Of a stretch of 64,000 nucleotides of DNA, positions 1-10,200 are shown piece by piece (within the stretch, counting starts at the first letter, position 1; every line of letters starts with the position of its first letter). Origin of the DNA: Chryseobacterium capnotolerans (GTDB lineage: Bacteria > Bacteroidota > Bacteroidia > Flavobacteriales > Weeksellaceae); the NCBI RefSeq assembly GCF_021278965.1, contig NZ_CP065589.1:4097001-4161000 (forward strand). Direction: 5' to 3'. Below the pieces are notes generated by a model, which saw nothing but the letters and a program-made list of their open reading frames with translations, was not told where the DNA came from and made no database searches. The translations under genes and the position numbers were made by a program.

Positions 1-260
1 GAGTTGTTTTTTTTGAAAGATATGAAATCCCATTATAGAGGTGATATAACAGGTATTTTTACATATTATATACTACTATTATATATTACGAAATACAAAA
101 TTGGGGATTGCAAGTTTGGCAACAGCCAGGGGAAGCGTTTTTATATTATTTGAGCGGGCTTCTTTCGCATAAGCCCAGAATTATTACCCACTACCTTACG
201 CCGGTAAGAAAAACGGAGAGTATCTATGGTATTAAATATGATTTTACAGGAAAAAAATAA
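1..260 (+). CDS. 3' end of an unidentified gene, probable frameshift
   Basis: The window opens inside what looks like a coding sequence. Frame 1 reads sensibly from base 1 to about base 60, then frame 3 continues to a TAA at 258-260. The two join if one T is added to the T5 run at 56-60. The joined tail is rich in aromatic residues (for example WGLQVWQQPGEAF) and ends in DFTGKK. I do not recognise the family and the 5' part lies outside the window. The same kind of one-base homopolymer break recurs in ten other places here, which is the main reason for reading this as a real gene end and not noise. Confidence 0.4.
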
Positions 261-340
261 AGGTTAAAAGTTTGTGTTTATTATTTTCCCCACAGATGAC
301 ACAGATTTTCATAGAGAAGAAATGACAGGATGACCACCCC

Positions 341-365
341 GTCAAAAATTCTTTGAATTTTTGAC
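341..365. repeat. Perfect 11-bp inverted repeat, possible dispersed hairpin element
   Basis: The arms GTCAAAAATTC and GAATTTTTGAC are separated by TTT and flanked by C-rich stretches (ACCACCCC on the left, ACCCCTCC on the right). There is no T-run on the exit side, so it is not a typical terminator. Its look suggests a REP-like intergenic element, but only one copy was noticed in this window. Confidence 0.5.
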
Positions 366-440
366 ACCCCTCCAAAGGATGGGAATGATGGAAGCCGACC
401 CATATGGATAATCGTGATCATATTAATTGATGCCAACCTA

Positions 441-517
441 TTACCTATTACCTATTACCTATTACCTATTACCTATTACCTATTACCTATTACTTATTAC
501 CTATTACCTATTATTTA
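441..517 (+). repeat. Tandem heptamer array (TTACCTA)x11
   Basis: Eleven consecutive 7-bp units: nine exact TTACCTA and two single-base variants (the eighth, TTACTTA, and the last, TTATTTA). Seven-base units change reading frame with each copy, so the array is unlikely to be coding; the short open frame across it is a by-product of the repeat. The array is likely to vary in copy number between strains. Confidence 0.9.
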
Positions 518-762
518 TAAATCCGTCCCCTACCCTAGCCCCGATAGGAACGGTTACCCCACAACAAGAGTTGGAGAGTGGGAGGGTTTGAGGGTGGCCA
601 GCTCAGTGTGAGGAGTATAAGTGGATAGCGGGATCAAGCTCCTGAAGAAGTTTGAAGGTATGAAGCGTGCTAGAGTTCGAGAGTGTAAGGACTGAGAAGA
701 ATAAGGATGTATAGAATCAATATAGAAACCTCATCCGGATAAAGTGGACTTCTAAAATAGGA

Positions 763-1122
763 TTAGAAAAATCGTTTGATCAAAAGCTTATAGGCCCAAT
801 AGCCAATGAGGCAACCTACTGTGTCTGCAACAATATCCAATGTTTCCATAGATCTCCCCAATCCCATTTCTTCTTGCAGAATTTCTGTAAGGAAGGCATA
901 TATAAGGATGATCTGAAAAAAATAAGAAAATTTGTTTTTTGGAAATGCGGCAATGAAAGAAAATCCTAAAGCGGCAAATATACTTACGTGCAACACTTTA
1001 TCAATACCGCTGAACATGAACCAGTATTCGTGGTTCTCTTCTCCTGGTTTGAGAAGCATATAAGTAAGAAATGCCCAATAAATGGGCAATATCTTACTAA
1101 ATATTTTTGAAATTTTATCCAA
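763..1122 (-). CDS. VanZ-like small membrane protein
   Basis: About 119 residues with four hydrophobic segments and the VanZ-like pattern: a first helix, a loop with DKVLHVSIFAALGFSF, then a helix ending in EILQEEMGLGRS, and a last one with DIVADTVGCLIGYW. VanZ-family proteins are inner-membrane proteins; one member gives low-level teicoplanin resistance, but most are of unknown role. The longer open frame starts at 1179 well inside gcvH. A TTG at 1120-1122, giving a start at DKISKIF and only 8 bases of overlap with the gcvH stop, fits the family better. It is probably co-transcribed with gcvH. Confidence 0.75.
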   Translation of the reverse strand: MDKISKIFSKILPIYWAFLTYMLLKPGEENHEYWFMFSGIDKVLHVSIFAALGFSFIAAFPKNKFSYFFQIILIYAFLTEILQEEMGLGRSMETLDIVADTVGCLIGYWAYKLLIKRFF

Positions 1123-1492
1123 TGATCGCCTGGTAATCTTCTGCAGAAAGCAATTCAGACTGATCTGCACCGTCAGCAAGTTCTAACTTGATGATCCATC
1201 CGTCTCCATAAGGATCTGTATTCAACAGTTCCGGCTGATCTTCCAAATCTGAGTTGAATTCGATAACCTTCCCTGCAATAGGTAAGAATAAGTCTGAAAC
1301 AGTTTTTACTGCTTCTACACTTCCGAAAACGTCCCCGCCATTAAGATCATCATCTACAGTATCTACATCTACATAAACGATGTCTCCAAGTTCTCCCTGA
1401 GCAAAGTCTGTAATACCAATTGTAGCTACATTACCCTCGATCTTGATCCATTCGTGATCTTTCGTGTACTTTAATTCTGATGGTGTGTTCAT
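1115..1492 (-). CDS. gcvH: Glycine cleavage system H protein
   Basis: This 125-residue lipoyl carrier shuttles the methylamine group between the P and T proteins of the glycine cleavage system in the cytoplasm. The lipoylation motif is clear: GSVEAVKTVSD with Lys63 as the lipoylated residue, preceded by the ITDFAQGELGDIV stretch typical of the family. The length matches other GcvH proteins (about 125-130). Start and stop are unambiguous. The gene overlaps the following vanZ-like gene by a few bases, a pairing that suggests co-transcription but no functional link I can name. No gcvT or gcvP lies in the window. Confidence 0.97.
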   Translation of the reverse strand: MNTPSELKYTKDHEWIKIEGNVATIGITDFAQGELGDIVYVDVDTVDDDLNGGDVFGSVEAVKTVSDLFLPIAGKVIEFNSDLEDQPELLNTDPYGDGWIIKLELADGADQSELLSAEDYQAIIG

Positions 1493-1585
1493 TTTTTAAT
1501 TTTTATTTTCTACAAATGTATTCAAAATTCTAAAAGGTTCAAAGCCTTAATAGGGATCTTCAATAAATTTTGGATGTAAATAAAA

Positions 1586-1609
1586 AAATCGCTGCAAAAG
1601 CAGCGATTT
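1586..1609 (-). terminator. Intrinsic terminator of the secreted protease gene
   Basis: A 10-bp perfect stem (AAATCGCTGC with GCAGCGATTT, loop AAAA) lies just past the protease stop. On the minus strand it is followed by a T-run, as expected for a rho-independent terminator. Confidence 0.85.
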
Positions 1610-1620
1610 AGATTAATCAA

Positions 1621-4600
1621 TTATTTTTTAATAATCTTATTTGGATAGTTCTTTCCGTTTACATCTATGAGAGTTACCATATAAATCCCGGAAGGATATT
1701 GAGATAAGTTAACCTGAATAGTATCCAAGGATGATAAATCCTTTGTTATGATCTTTTTCCCATCTAATGCATATACATCCAATGTTCTGAACTTTTTCCC
1801 ATTAAAATCAATATTTAATATGTCTTTGGTAGGGTTTGGATATAATTTAATGCTCTTATCGATAACAACTTCCTGACTTGAAAGAGTAGCGTTAAGTACA
1901 ATTTCACCATAATATGGCTCATTTACTAAATTCACCCCAGCCTGTTTAAGATATATGGTTTCATTAGGAGTTTCTGTTAATTTGGGGTTGAGCATATCAT
2001 CAAAGGTAAGAGAACACGCAGGAATATCTACTGGCAATGGGGCTTGTGCTTTTGCAGTGAATTCGACTCCATCTGTAGCAGCAACACTAAATCCAGGTTT
2101 CATAACAACAGAATATTTTCCGGATATAGTCACACTTTTATACCCTGTCAGCTTCTGTGTTTTATTATCTAAAATGACTGTTTTCGTATCATATGTTGTA
2201 GCGTTAAAATCATACCCGAAGTTGGGTGATCTATATAAAAACATATTTAAACCACTATATGTTAAATTTTTAAACTCTTCTCTTCCATTCACAACAATAC
2301 CCGCACTAAAATAATAGTTATCCAGTTTTTTTGGGCGATGATAGGCTGCTGGATAAAATACATTATCATTATTTCTTATATATGGATGCGCTAAATAATC
2401 TATCTCTCTTATGCTAAACTTCCTGAGTCTTAAAGTATTTCCATAATAATCATCAGCACTAATTACATATCGGCTGTCGAATGCTCCAACATCCTTCCAT
2501 TTAAGCGGAAAGTTTTTATCTTTTTTCCAATTTCCACTACCATCTTTTATAAAATTCTGATAGAAGTGATTTCCATATTCACTACTCGCATTAGGTTTCC
2601 AGCCTACATTGGTTAATTTAATTATCTCATTATCTTTTATAATAAAATTAGACCCGGAACCATATACATATTTAAAATCATCAGGCATCGTAATGTGAGA
2701 AGAGGTAGCAGAATTACTTAATAAATTTACTTGTATAAGTTCAAAAAAGCTAGCCCCATTAGTGTTTTTATAAACTACATTATATACATTATCTGATTTT
2801 TTGAATATAAATATAGGATCCTGAATACCATTTGCACCAGGGTTTGACATAAAAGGATTTGACAATGATGCCTGTAATGTAAGAGCAGCAGAGTTCAAAG
2901 AGACACTATAAATATTCATTTTATTTTGTCCCGGCACTACCATAAACACTTTATCTCCAACAATTTTTGTATACCCATTAGAAGGTAAATTTCCTATTGG
3001 ATTTGTGTCTATTTGCCAGCCAGTGTTTTGCCCGCTATAAAAACAGGAATACATTTTTCTGACTGAGTTTTGATTCACAACCAGCATTAAATGATCATTA
3101 TCAAATTCATAATAGCGCTCAGTCGTCATATTCTGCTGTTGATAAAAAAGTGTTTTATAATTTTCAAACACCAGTTCGTTGTTTATAATTTTATAAGATT
3201 GGAGTTCATATGTATTATAAAAATTATTGGCTACATTACTTCCACCCCATCTTCTTTCTTCAATAATAATATGAACTCTATCCTCGGTAACTCCTACAAC
3301 ATTTATTATATAATTATCAAATTCACCAATTGTTCCTGAATTCTTCATTACTATTTTAGCAGGTTTTATATACTTAAGCTTATTACAATCAACTATTTTA
3401 TATATTCCCCAAAGCTGAAGTTTAGGTAAATAGTAATTTATATTAGTATAGCGAATATTATATATATTTTCACTCATAGCAAATGTATTTTTATTAGGAG
3501 ACATAACCGACCTATAATAATAAAAATTTGCATCCACTTCTTGCTGTGTATTAGTCCCACTACTATTTTCTTTCAAATAGATTTTTTTTCCCCATGTATT
3601 GGCAGGATGAACCCGTTCTCCGTTGATATCAATTGGTTCATCTTCCCATATTATTGGTTGAGTTCCACCTCCACCTCCTGGATTAACAATAATGGGCGCA
3701 CCAATTTGAATACCAGATGGACAATATGGTCCTATAGATTGTACATTTGTTCCGTTTGGATTCAACCATGGAGACATGGTATAATAATTATTTGAAAACC
3801 TTGAATAATATGTATAAAATCTACCACCTGTAGCATTATAAATATGTGGATGATTACAATTAAAAACATCCGGATCAGGACCTGTTGACATAGACCCTAT
3901 TAGCTTATCAAAACTGTTAAACAAAGGGGATCCTGAAGAACCTTTTTCTACAATACCATTTCTCCAGGAGTTCTGTAAAAATGTTCCATCTGTGGCTGGG
4001 AGAAAGGGAATACTATACCCATTAAATAATGTTGAGTTATTACCCGTTACTGGATATACTTCCTGAACTAAAGATATTTTTTTCACATCACCTTTGGGAT
4101 GATGTACTGAATATGAATTTGTAGGATTTACAGAATATGCGTTAGGATTATTATCCCAGCCTGCATAACAAATGTTATATTTGGCCAAGTCAGTTGCAGT
4201 TGTATTCAATTTTATCAGAGCATAATCTAAAGAAGTTGCAGGACTTTGTGTCAATAGGGTACAACCAAAAACAGAATTATTAGATAATACTGCCGGAGCA
4301 TCTGCTCCGTTACTTGTACAGCTTAATGCTTCATAGTTAAATAAAGTGATTAATTCTGTACTCCAATTGATATTATTATTGGCAGCTTCATACCCTATAC
4401 AATGCGCAGCTGTCAAAAAATAGGGTTCTCCATTTTGAGCAGTATTATTCATTAAGTTCCCTGAACAACTTGCTGAATATTTGTGCGTATTGGTTCCCCA
4501 TTGATATATAGGGTATAGCATTAGACCTACAGATTTCATATTTCTTGCTTTATTATTATATGTAAAGTCACATGCAATATTATTATGACAATTTCCTGCC

Positions 4601-5256
4601 GAACCGTACGCTCCACTATAAAAATCATTAAAAGAATGAATAATTTTTTCAGTAACTAATAGGGGTTTATCAGGACTATTGATAGGATAAGAAAGTTCTA
4701 TATAAAATATATTTCCAGGTATGGGCTGTGTTCCAAATTCTAATCCTTTATTCTTAGGATCCGGATTATTTTTATCATTAAACTCCCCTAAGATAAAACC
4801 ATTTTCTGCATACAAAAAGAGCTTACTATCTTTTGGTAAAAGATATTTTTTAAAATAAATCTGCAGTGCTTTGGCATCTGAAGATTTAACCTTACATAAA
4901 TAATAATATCTTCCATCATACTCAATCCTATTATTATCATCCGCTATATTAATTTCTCTGTAAACAGCTTTACCGTAGATATTTTGATTTACATAATCTT
5001 TATCTTTTAATTCAGCAACTTCATTGATGATTTGCTGGTTATTAACCCCATCTGTTTCAAATGTTCTAATATTTTGTTTTAGTTGCAATAAGGGAATAGC
5101 ATTTCCTAAAGAGTTTCTATATTCCTCTCTAATTGTAATACGCCCTTCGGAAACTAATTTATCGTATAGAAAAGGATATCCGTTATCTCCAATCTGACTT
5201 TTAAAAAGGCTTATTAAAAGTATGGATAATAAAAAAGTATATTTTAGCTTTTCCAT
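1621..5256 (-). CDS. Secreted trypsin-fold serine protease with type IX sorting domain
   Basis: This 1211-residue protein has a signal peptide (first ~20 residues) and an S1-type protease domain of the lysyl-endopeptidase kind. Its triad is visible as LTAAHC near residue 284, SLDYALIKL near 343 and GSSGSPLF near 441. A long middle region (about 540-1100) without a recognised domain follows. The C-terminal ~80 residues are a type IX secretion sorting domain (KLYPNPTKD, then PSGIYMVTL and the final KKIIKK-like tail). The protein should be exported by Sec, cross the outer membrane by the type IX system and be released or attached to the surface. It follows two tail-fibre-like genes with an 8-base gap, so the three probably form one transcript. 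Confidence 0.88.
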   Translation of the reverse strand: MEKLKYTFLLSILLISLFKSQIGDNGYPFLYDKLVSEGRITIREEYRNSLGNAIPLLQLKQNIRTFETDGVNNQQIINEVAELKDKDYVNQNIYGKAVYREINIADDNNRIEYDGRYYYLCKVKSSDAKALQIYFKKYLLPKDSKLFLYAENGFILGEFNDKNNPDPKNKGLEFGTQPIPGNIFYIELSYPINSPDKPLLVTEKIIHSFNDFYSGAYGSAGNCHNNIACDFTYNNKARNMKSVGLMLYPIYQWGTNTHKYSASCSGNLMNNTAQNGEPYFLTAAHCIGYEAANNNINWSTELITLFNYEALSCTSNGADAPAVLSNNSVFGCTLLTQSPATSLDYALIKLNTTATDLAKYNICYAGWDNNPNAYSVNPTNSYSVHHPKGDVKKISLVQEVYPVTGNNSTLFNGYSIPFLPATDGTFLQNSWRNGIVEKGSSGSPLFNSFDKLIGSMSTGPDPDVFNCNHPHIYNATGGRFYTYYSRFSNNYYTMSPWLNPNGTNVQSIGPYCPSGIQIGAPIIVNPGGGGGTQPIIWEDEPIDINGERVHPANTWGKKIYLKENSSGTNTQQEVDANFYYYRSVMSPNKNTFAMSENIYNIRYTNINYYLPKLQLWGIYKIVDCNKLKYIKPAKIVMKNSGTIGEFDNYIINVVGVTEDRVHIIIEERRWGGSNVANNFYNTYELQSYKIINNELVFENYKTLFYQQQNMTTERYYEFDNDHLMLVVNQNSVRKMYSCFYSGQNTGWQIDTNPIGNLPSNGYTKIVGDKVFMVVPGQNKMNIYSVSLNSAALTLQASLSNPFMSNPGANGIQDPIFIFKKSDNVYNVVYKNTNGASFFELIQVNLLSNSATSSHITMPDDFKYVYGSGSNFIIKDNEIIKLTNVGWKPNASSEYGNHFYQNFIKDGSGNWKKDKNFPLKWKDVGAFDSRYVISADDYYGNTLRLRKFSIREIDYLAHPYIRNNDNVFYPAAYHRPKKLDNYYFSAGIVVNGREEFKNLTYSGLNMFLYRSPNFGYDFNATTYDTKTVILDNKTQKLTGYKSVTISGKYSVVMKPGFSVAATDGVEFTAKAQAPLPVDIPACSLTFDDMLNPKLTETPNETIYLKQAGVNLVNEPYYGEIVLNATLSSQEVVIDKSIKLYPNPTKDILNIDFNGKKFRTLDVYALDGKKIITKDLSSLDTIQVNLSQYPSGIYMVTLIDVNGKNYPNKIIKK

Positions 5257-5263
5257 GGTAAAA

Positions 5264-6240
5264 TCATTTCTTATTAAATTTTAATTTAAAGATTTCTTTC
5301 ATCAGCTTATCATTGTTCTCCTTAAGTATTTTAAGTTGTTTATTCTGCTCAATGGAATACAATGTTAGTTCTTCAATTTTCTGTAACAATTTGATCTGGA
5401 ACTCACCTACATTCACTCCTTCTTTTTCCATCTCTTTTGCAGAAGCTATTTCTGGAAGATGTTTCTTTTCTTTGATATGTTTTTCAATTGTCTCTAAATT
5501 TGGGAGGTTATAGTTTTCATCAAATACAAAATCTGCTGTAGGAGTAAGCGTAACTTTAATTTCTTTTGCTTCAAATTTTCCTTGGAGAGAGGCATTATCT
5601 CCTTTTACCAATAAAGAAGATCCCAATCTTGTTCCTCCCGTAAAATCATTCCCATAATTGAATGCTAAAACATTTCCGTCATCATGAACCATTGCTCTTC
5701 CCCCAGAACCTCTTAATGGATACTCAAACCGCAAGTCTGCAGCTCCATTAAATATAAATTTTCCCACATCCCCTACTCTGAATGTGCCCTTCACATCTAA
5801 ATTATATAAGGGATTATCTGTTCCTATCCCAACGTTCTGATTATTCTGATTTACATTAATTCGGGAACTGAATGCTGGCATAGCGCTACAGATAATCCAC
5901 CATTGTGTTCCCGTAGATTTGAACTGATCAAACTGAGCCTGACTCGTTAAAAAGAACTATACCGTGTAAAATCTGACCCATCAAAAGGTTGATCAAAAGA
6001 GTTCCCTTTAACCACTACTTGAGGATGCCAAGCATAATTGATTTGGTTAGTAGCATTATATTCCAAAGAATTTACTCCATCCCATGGAATCACCAGAACC
6101 CCAAACTCCAAGCCTGGGTTTTTTGCAGCAATTATTGCATATCCAGTTGCTCTGGCATTCATCATTTGTTTTTCTGTAAGTGTCTGTCCAAACATCAGCG
6201 TAGCAGCCAATATTGTGGATAGTAGTAAAATTTTTTTCAT
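5264..6240 (-). CDS. Exported tail-fibre-like protein, frameshifted
   Basis: Two open frames make one protein of about 325 residues. The upstream part (6240 to 5947) has a signal peptide MKKILLLSTILAATLMFGQ; the downstream part (5881 to 5264) has VGIGTDNPLYNLDVKG, then a long C-terminal region with KKHLPEIASAKEMEKEG and a coiled coil. Adding one base to the A5 run at 5949-5953 joins them with no gap in sense. The NVGIGTxNP and LPEIxSAxE motifs are common in Bacteroidota surface proteins resembling phage tail fibres with a chaperone-like C-terminus. Its C-terminal 110 residues are nearly the same as in the next gene upstream, so the two are paralogues. Confidence 0.75.
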
Positions 6241-6280
6241 GTTTAAGCTGATAATATTTAAAGTTGTATAAATATTATTT

Positions 6281-7105
6281 TTAATGGTTATTATTTGTTT
6301 GTTTTAAAGCTTTAATTTCTTCTGCTTGCTTTTTCAGCTGCTTATTTAGTTCAATCGTATACAATGTCAGTTCTTCTATTTTCTGTAGTAATTTAATCTG
6401 AAATTCACCTACATTCACTCCTTCTTTTTCCATTTCTTTTGCAGAAGCAATTTCTGGAAGATGTTTCTTTTCTTTGATATGCTTTTCAATTGTTTCCAAC
6501 TTTGGTAGATCATAATTTTCATCAAACACGAAATCGGCCGTTGGTGTTAATGTCACTTTAACTTCCTTTGCTTCAAGCTTACCCTGGATAGCTACATTAC
6601 CATTTTCTTTCCAACTCAAAACATTGAATTCGTTATTGTCTTTCTTAATCCCTAGACCTCCCCCTGTCCAGCCGTAAAGAAAAGGACCATCTAATAAAGA
6701 ATTATCGCTGTTATTCCTTTTATATTTCAGACCATGCGCTGAAACATTTCCAACTAACTGGATAGGGGATCCCCCAGCAATATTGATTCCTCCTGCAACA
6801 TCAAATTTAGCTTGAGGATTCATTGTACCTATACCCACATTTCCATTTTCGCTTACAGTTAACATCGCATTTTCATGATTACCTCTTGAAACTAACCAAT
6901 ATTGAGTTCCTAAATTTCCAAAAAACCAATTGTTAGTACCATCCAGCATTCGAGATTGTATTCCTTGAGTAAATCCTCCTGTATTTGTATTTCTCTCTAA
7001 AATAAGAGTAGGGGAATAATTTTTAATGATCACATCATTATTAAATTCTTGTTGTGCTGATAGAAGCGATGACATCATTACAAAAACGAATAATTGTTTT
7101 TTCAT
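6281..7105 (-). CDS. Exported tail-fibre-like protein, paralogue
   Basis: This intact 274-residue protein has a signal peptide (first ~17 residues, ending SLLSAQ), a VGIGTMNPQAKFDVAGG motif near residue 92, and a C-terminal block (KEVKVTLTPTADFVFDENY to the end) almost identical to that of the neighbouring paralogue. The end is a short coiled coil (KIEELTLYTIELNKQLKKQ). The N-terminal parts of the two paralogues differ, which is the pattern expected of variable heads on a conserved trimerising stalk. Function is inferred only from resemblance to tail-fibre-type surface proteins. It is the first gene of the probable three-gene unit that ends with the protease. Confidence 0.75.
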   Translation of the reverse strand: MKKQLFVFVMMSSLLSAQQEFNNDVIIKNYSPTLILERNTNTGGFTQGIQSRMLDGTNNWFFGNLGTQYWLVSRGNHENAMLTVSENGNVGIGTMNPQAKFDVAGGINIAGGSPIQLVGNVSAHGLKYKRNNSDNSLLDGPFLYGWTGGGLGIKKDNNEFNVLSWKENGNVAIQGKLEAKEVKVTLTPTADFVFDENYDLPKLETIEKHIKEKKHLPEIASAKEMEKEGVNVGEFQIKLLQKIEELTLYTIELNKQLKKQAEEIKALKQTNNNH

Positions 7106-7173
7106 ATTCTATTCAAAATTTTTTCGCGAAGATACTACTTAATTCTACACGCTGTGGGTTAATATATAAAATT

Positions 7174-7203
7174 AAAGCCCCTTTCTTTTCAGAATGGGGC
7201 TTT
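7174..7203 (-). terminator. Intrinsic terminator after sprA
   Basis: An 8-bp stem (AAAGCCCC with GGGGCTTT) lies 18 bases past the sprA stop, with T-rich sequence on the exit side of the minus strand. It separates sprA from the downstream tail-fibre-like genes. Confidence 0.75.
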
Positions 7204-7221
7204 ACTAATTTCATACTATCT

Positions 7222-10200
7222 CTAGAATCCACCACCGGATTCTCCAAATGTAAATGTAGCAGAAATACCTGCTCTGATCGTAGACAGCGGGAAGGCTGTT
7301 GAGATCTTATACTTTGAGGTCATTTGTTCGTAGAAGACTCTCAGGTTTAGGTTTTCGGAGACATTATAGTCAGCTGAAAGCTTGATATTAAGAAGTCTCT
7401 GTCCTCCTGTAATCTGTGAATCGTTCAACAGGATATTCATAATAGACGTTTTACTATCTCTTAGAGAAATATCACCTCTGATATTAAGATCACTTCCTTT
7501 TCCTTTGGTTCCCCTTCCTCTGATGTTGGCAGTACCTAATCTGAAGTTGCGGACAATGTATCCTAATCTTACAACATATTCCGTATTGGAATCCTCGGTA
7601 AGGGTATGGTTTACCAATCCTAATACCATCATTCGGTTTTTGTTATACTGTAATCCGAACTGCATATTGTTTCTCATCGTAACATCAATTCCAAGAAGTG
7701 GTGAGAAGGATTCTACATAACCAACCTGAGCGAATGTATAAGGGTTAATCTTATCTCCATCATTCAGTTTAATATTCCCTGCATCATCTACCGTCTGATA
7801 ATTTCCTCCCGGATTGCCATGGTAATCAATATTACTCTGAATTCCAGTTGCTGTGTATGTTGATGTATATCCGTGTAAAATGTCAAACTTCGTGAATTGT
7901 CCGCTAATGATCGGAATGTTTTTCAATCCTGAATAGGTAATTCTCCAGTTTGGCAATGGCATTCCTGCTTTTTTAGGATTTCCTATTGGTGAAACAGACT
8001 TCCCTTCAAGAGCTGCTCTGAATGCAGGGATCAATACATAAGCATTAGCAATACTATAATGTTTTGCAAATCCATCATTTCCTATTTCAGCATTAGGTCC
8101 TCCTAACTGTTGTGATAGTTTCATGGCATTATCTCTGATTGCCTGATATACAGCGGCACCATCTTTAAATGAAGAATTGAGAAGCACTGTTGAATTCGAA
8201 TAGGTAATCATATCTGTTGCAAATGTAAAGCCTGGATCAGGAACTCCATCTCCATCCACATAATTAAAACCAGAATGTGAGAAATTACTATTGAAGTTAT
8301 GCAACACGTTCAGATCAATTCTGAAATCATTCATAGGCATCACCTGTAAGTTTGCCCTTAATTCTCTTGTGGACATCCGTATATAAGGGTCGGTCATGAA
8401 TCTGGAGTCACTTACCCAGCCATTTTCCATAACGGTTCTTCTGATATCAGCCTGAGAACCTAGCAGGAATCCAATAGTAGGACCTCCCAATGTCTGACCA
8501 TAACCATACCAGTTTGGAGCTGATAATAATCCAGGAAGCACCGTACCATTATTCTCTGTATAACTTACATCCAACTGCTTGAATGAAGTCAGGAAGAATG
8601 CAGCACTTTGAAGTACCGTAAGCTTATTCTTGAATTTATACTTCTTATATCTGTATCTGTTCTTTTCCCATTGTTTTGTATACACATTGTTCAGGGAATC
8701 CATTTCCTGCTTACGCTTCTGAAGTTTGGCATTAATATTTTTAAAATAATTAAACTGTCCGAAGAATTTAGGAATATCAGCTGTTGCAGTGGCCTGGATA
8801 ACATTGGTATTCTGTCCTATAGAACCTAAGCTTCCTTCAGGGCTTGAAAGTAAGGCTGTAGATCTTGCATTCCAGTTATACGTAAATCCATATCCTACTT
8901 CCGCATCGATAAAGTCGAGATAAGGCAAATACTGGAATGGCAGTTTATAGTTCAACTGTGCTCTGTGGTTATACAATACTGGTCTACCCGCTCTGAATAC
9001 ATTTCCGAAAATCGCTTTATTATCCATCGTATTTACATCGAGGTTATCGTTAAGCGTTCTTGTTGCAGAGTTGATTTCAAGCTTTAATGATTTTGTAAAG
9101 TTGAATCCTAAACCATATTGCCATCCGAAGTAGAAGTTTCTATTTCTGATCGCATTCATATCTCCAGCGGTATTCCCACCTAAAATAGCTTCAATGTTTC
9201 TAAATTCAAGTTCGTTGTAGTTCCTGTCAATCTCTGTTCTGAAAGATAGTCTTGTTGGAATAGGATTGATATTGAATTCTTTTACCCATCTCAGATATTT
9301 AGTAGACTTGGCAGTATCACTAATCATTTTATTGAATGGTTTAATCACCCATGGTTTGAAGGTATAATTGTAATCAATATATCCTCTCAGATACTGTCTG
9401 TAATTTTTCTTTGTATAAATATCTCTGAAATAATCGTCATTATATACCGCCGTTACGGATACGTTTTCAATATCATAAAACTTAGGCTTGCTATTCTGAT
9501 TCACTCTTTCTTTACGCATATTAACAACTCCAATACTTCTTTGTTGAGTATAGGTTCTTGCTACTTTCTTTAGCTGTTCTCTGTTAGGAGCTTTGCTAAA
9601 CTCAACATCGGTATCCAAAGGATTGTACTTCGGATCTTCAATTGTTTGTGAGTAAGAATAATTCAATGGAATCTTTACTCCTGTTTTTTCCGGTAAAAGT
9701 TTATCTACATTGATCGCAGTATTGATACTGAATGCCGATTGAGTAGACTGATTTCTTTCTGCCGGTTTAGAATCGATATTTCCAAATCCTACTGAAGTAT
9801 ATGAAGCGTTGGTATTAACGGTTGCAAAATCACCTAAGTTGAAGTTTAAGCTCGCGTTTCCTGCGTATCCACCATCATTTTCAATTTCGGAAAGACGAAT
9901 CTCGTTGATCCATAAAATCCTGTCTATAGATACTCCTGTTTCATCTCTAGGTATTCCATTCTTAATACCAATCATAATGGTTGTTACATTACCTAAGCTT
10001 GGACGTCCTTTGATATAGATTCTTTTTAAATACTCTCCTTCTTCAAATGCGGGATCACGGAATCTTTGCGTAATTTTATCAGCATACATTTTATCTCTTC
10101 TGATCTTCGCATCAACAAAGTTCTGAATATCAAGATTCACTTCGTTTTCCATAGGCCAGATTTCCATGGGAGCTGTTGCAGACGTTGAAGTAAGCTTCAA

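Larger units (their letters stand above)
261..762. other. Intergenic stretch without a recognised gene
   Basis: About 500 bases between the left-edge gene and the vanZ-like gene. It contains the inverted repeat at 341-365, the heptamer array at 441-517, and a G- and A-rich part at about 560-720 that has no coding character I can support. No RNA gene was recognised. Confidence 0.5.

Noticed and set aside
441..517. A CRISPR array
   Set aside because: The units are 7 bp and contiguous, without spacers; this is a simple tandem repeat.
414..611. A short plus-strand frame over the heptamer array
   Set aside because: Its translation is only the repeat read in three frames (YYLLPIT units); no coding support.
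1123..1179. A longer VanZ-like protein starting at 1179
   Set aside because: It would overlap gcvH by 65 bases and add residues not seen in the family; TTG 1122 is preferred.
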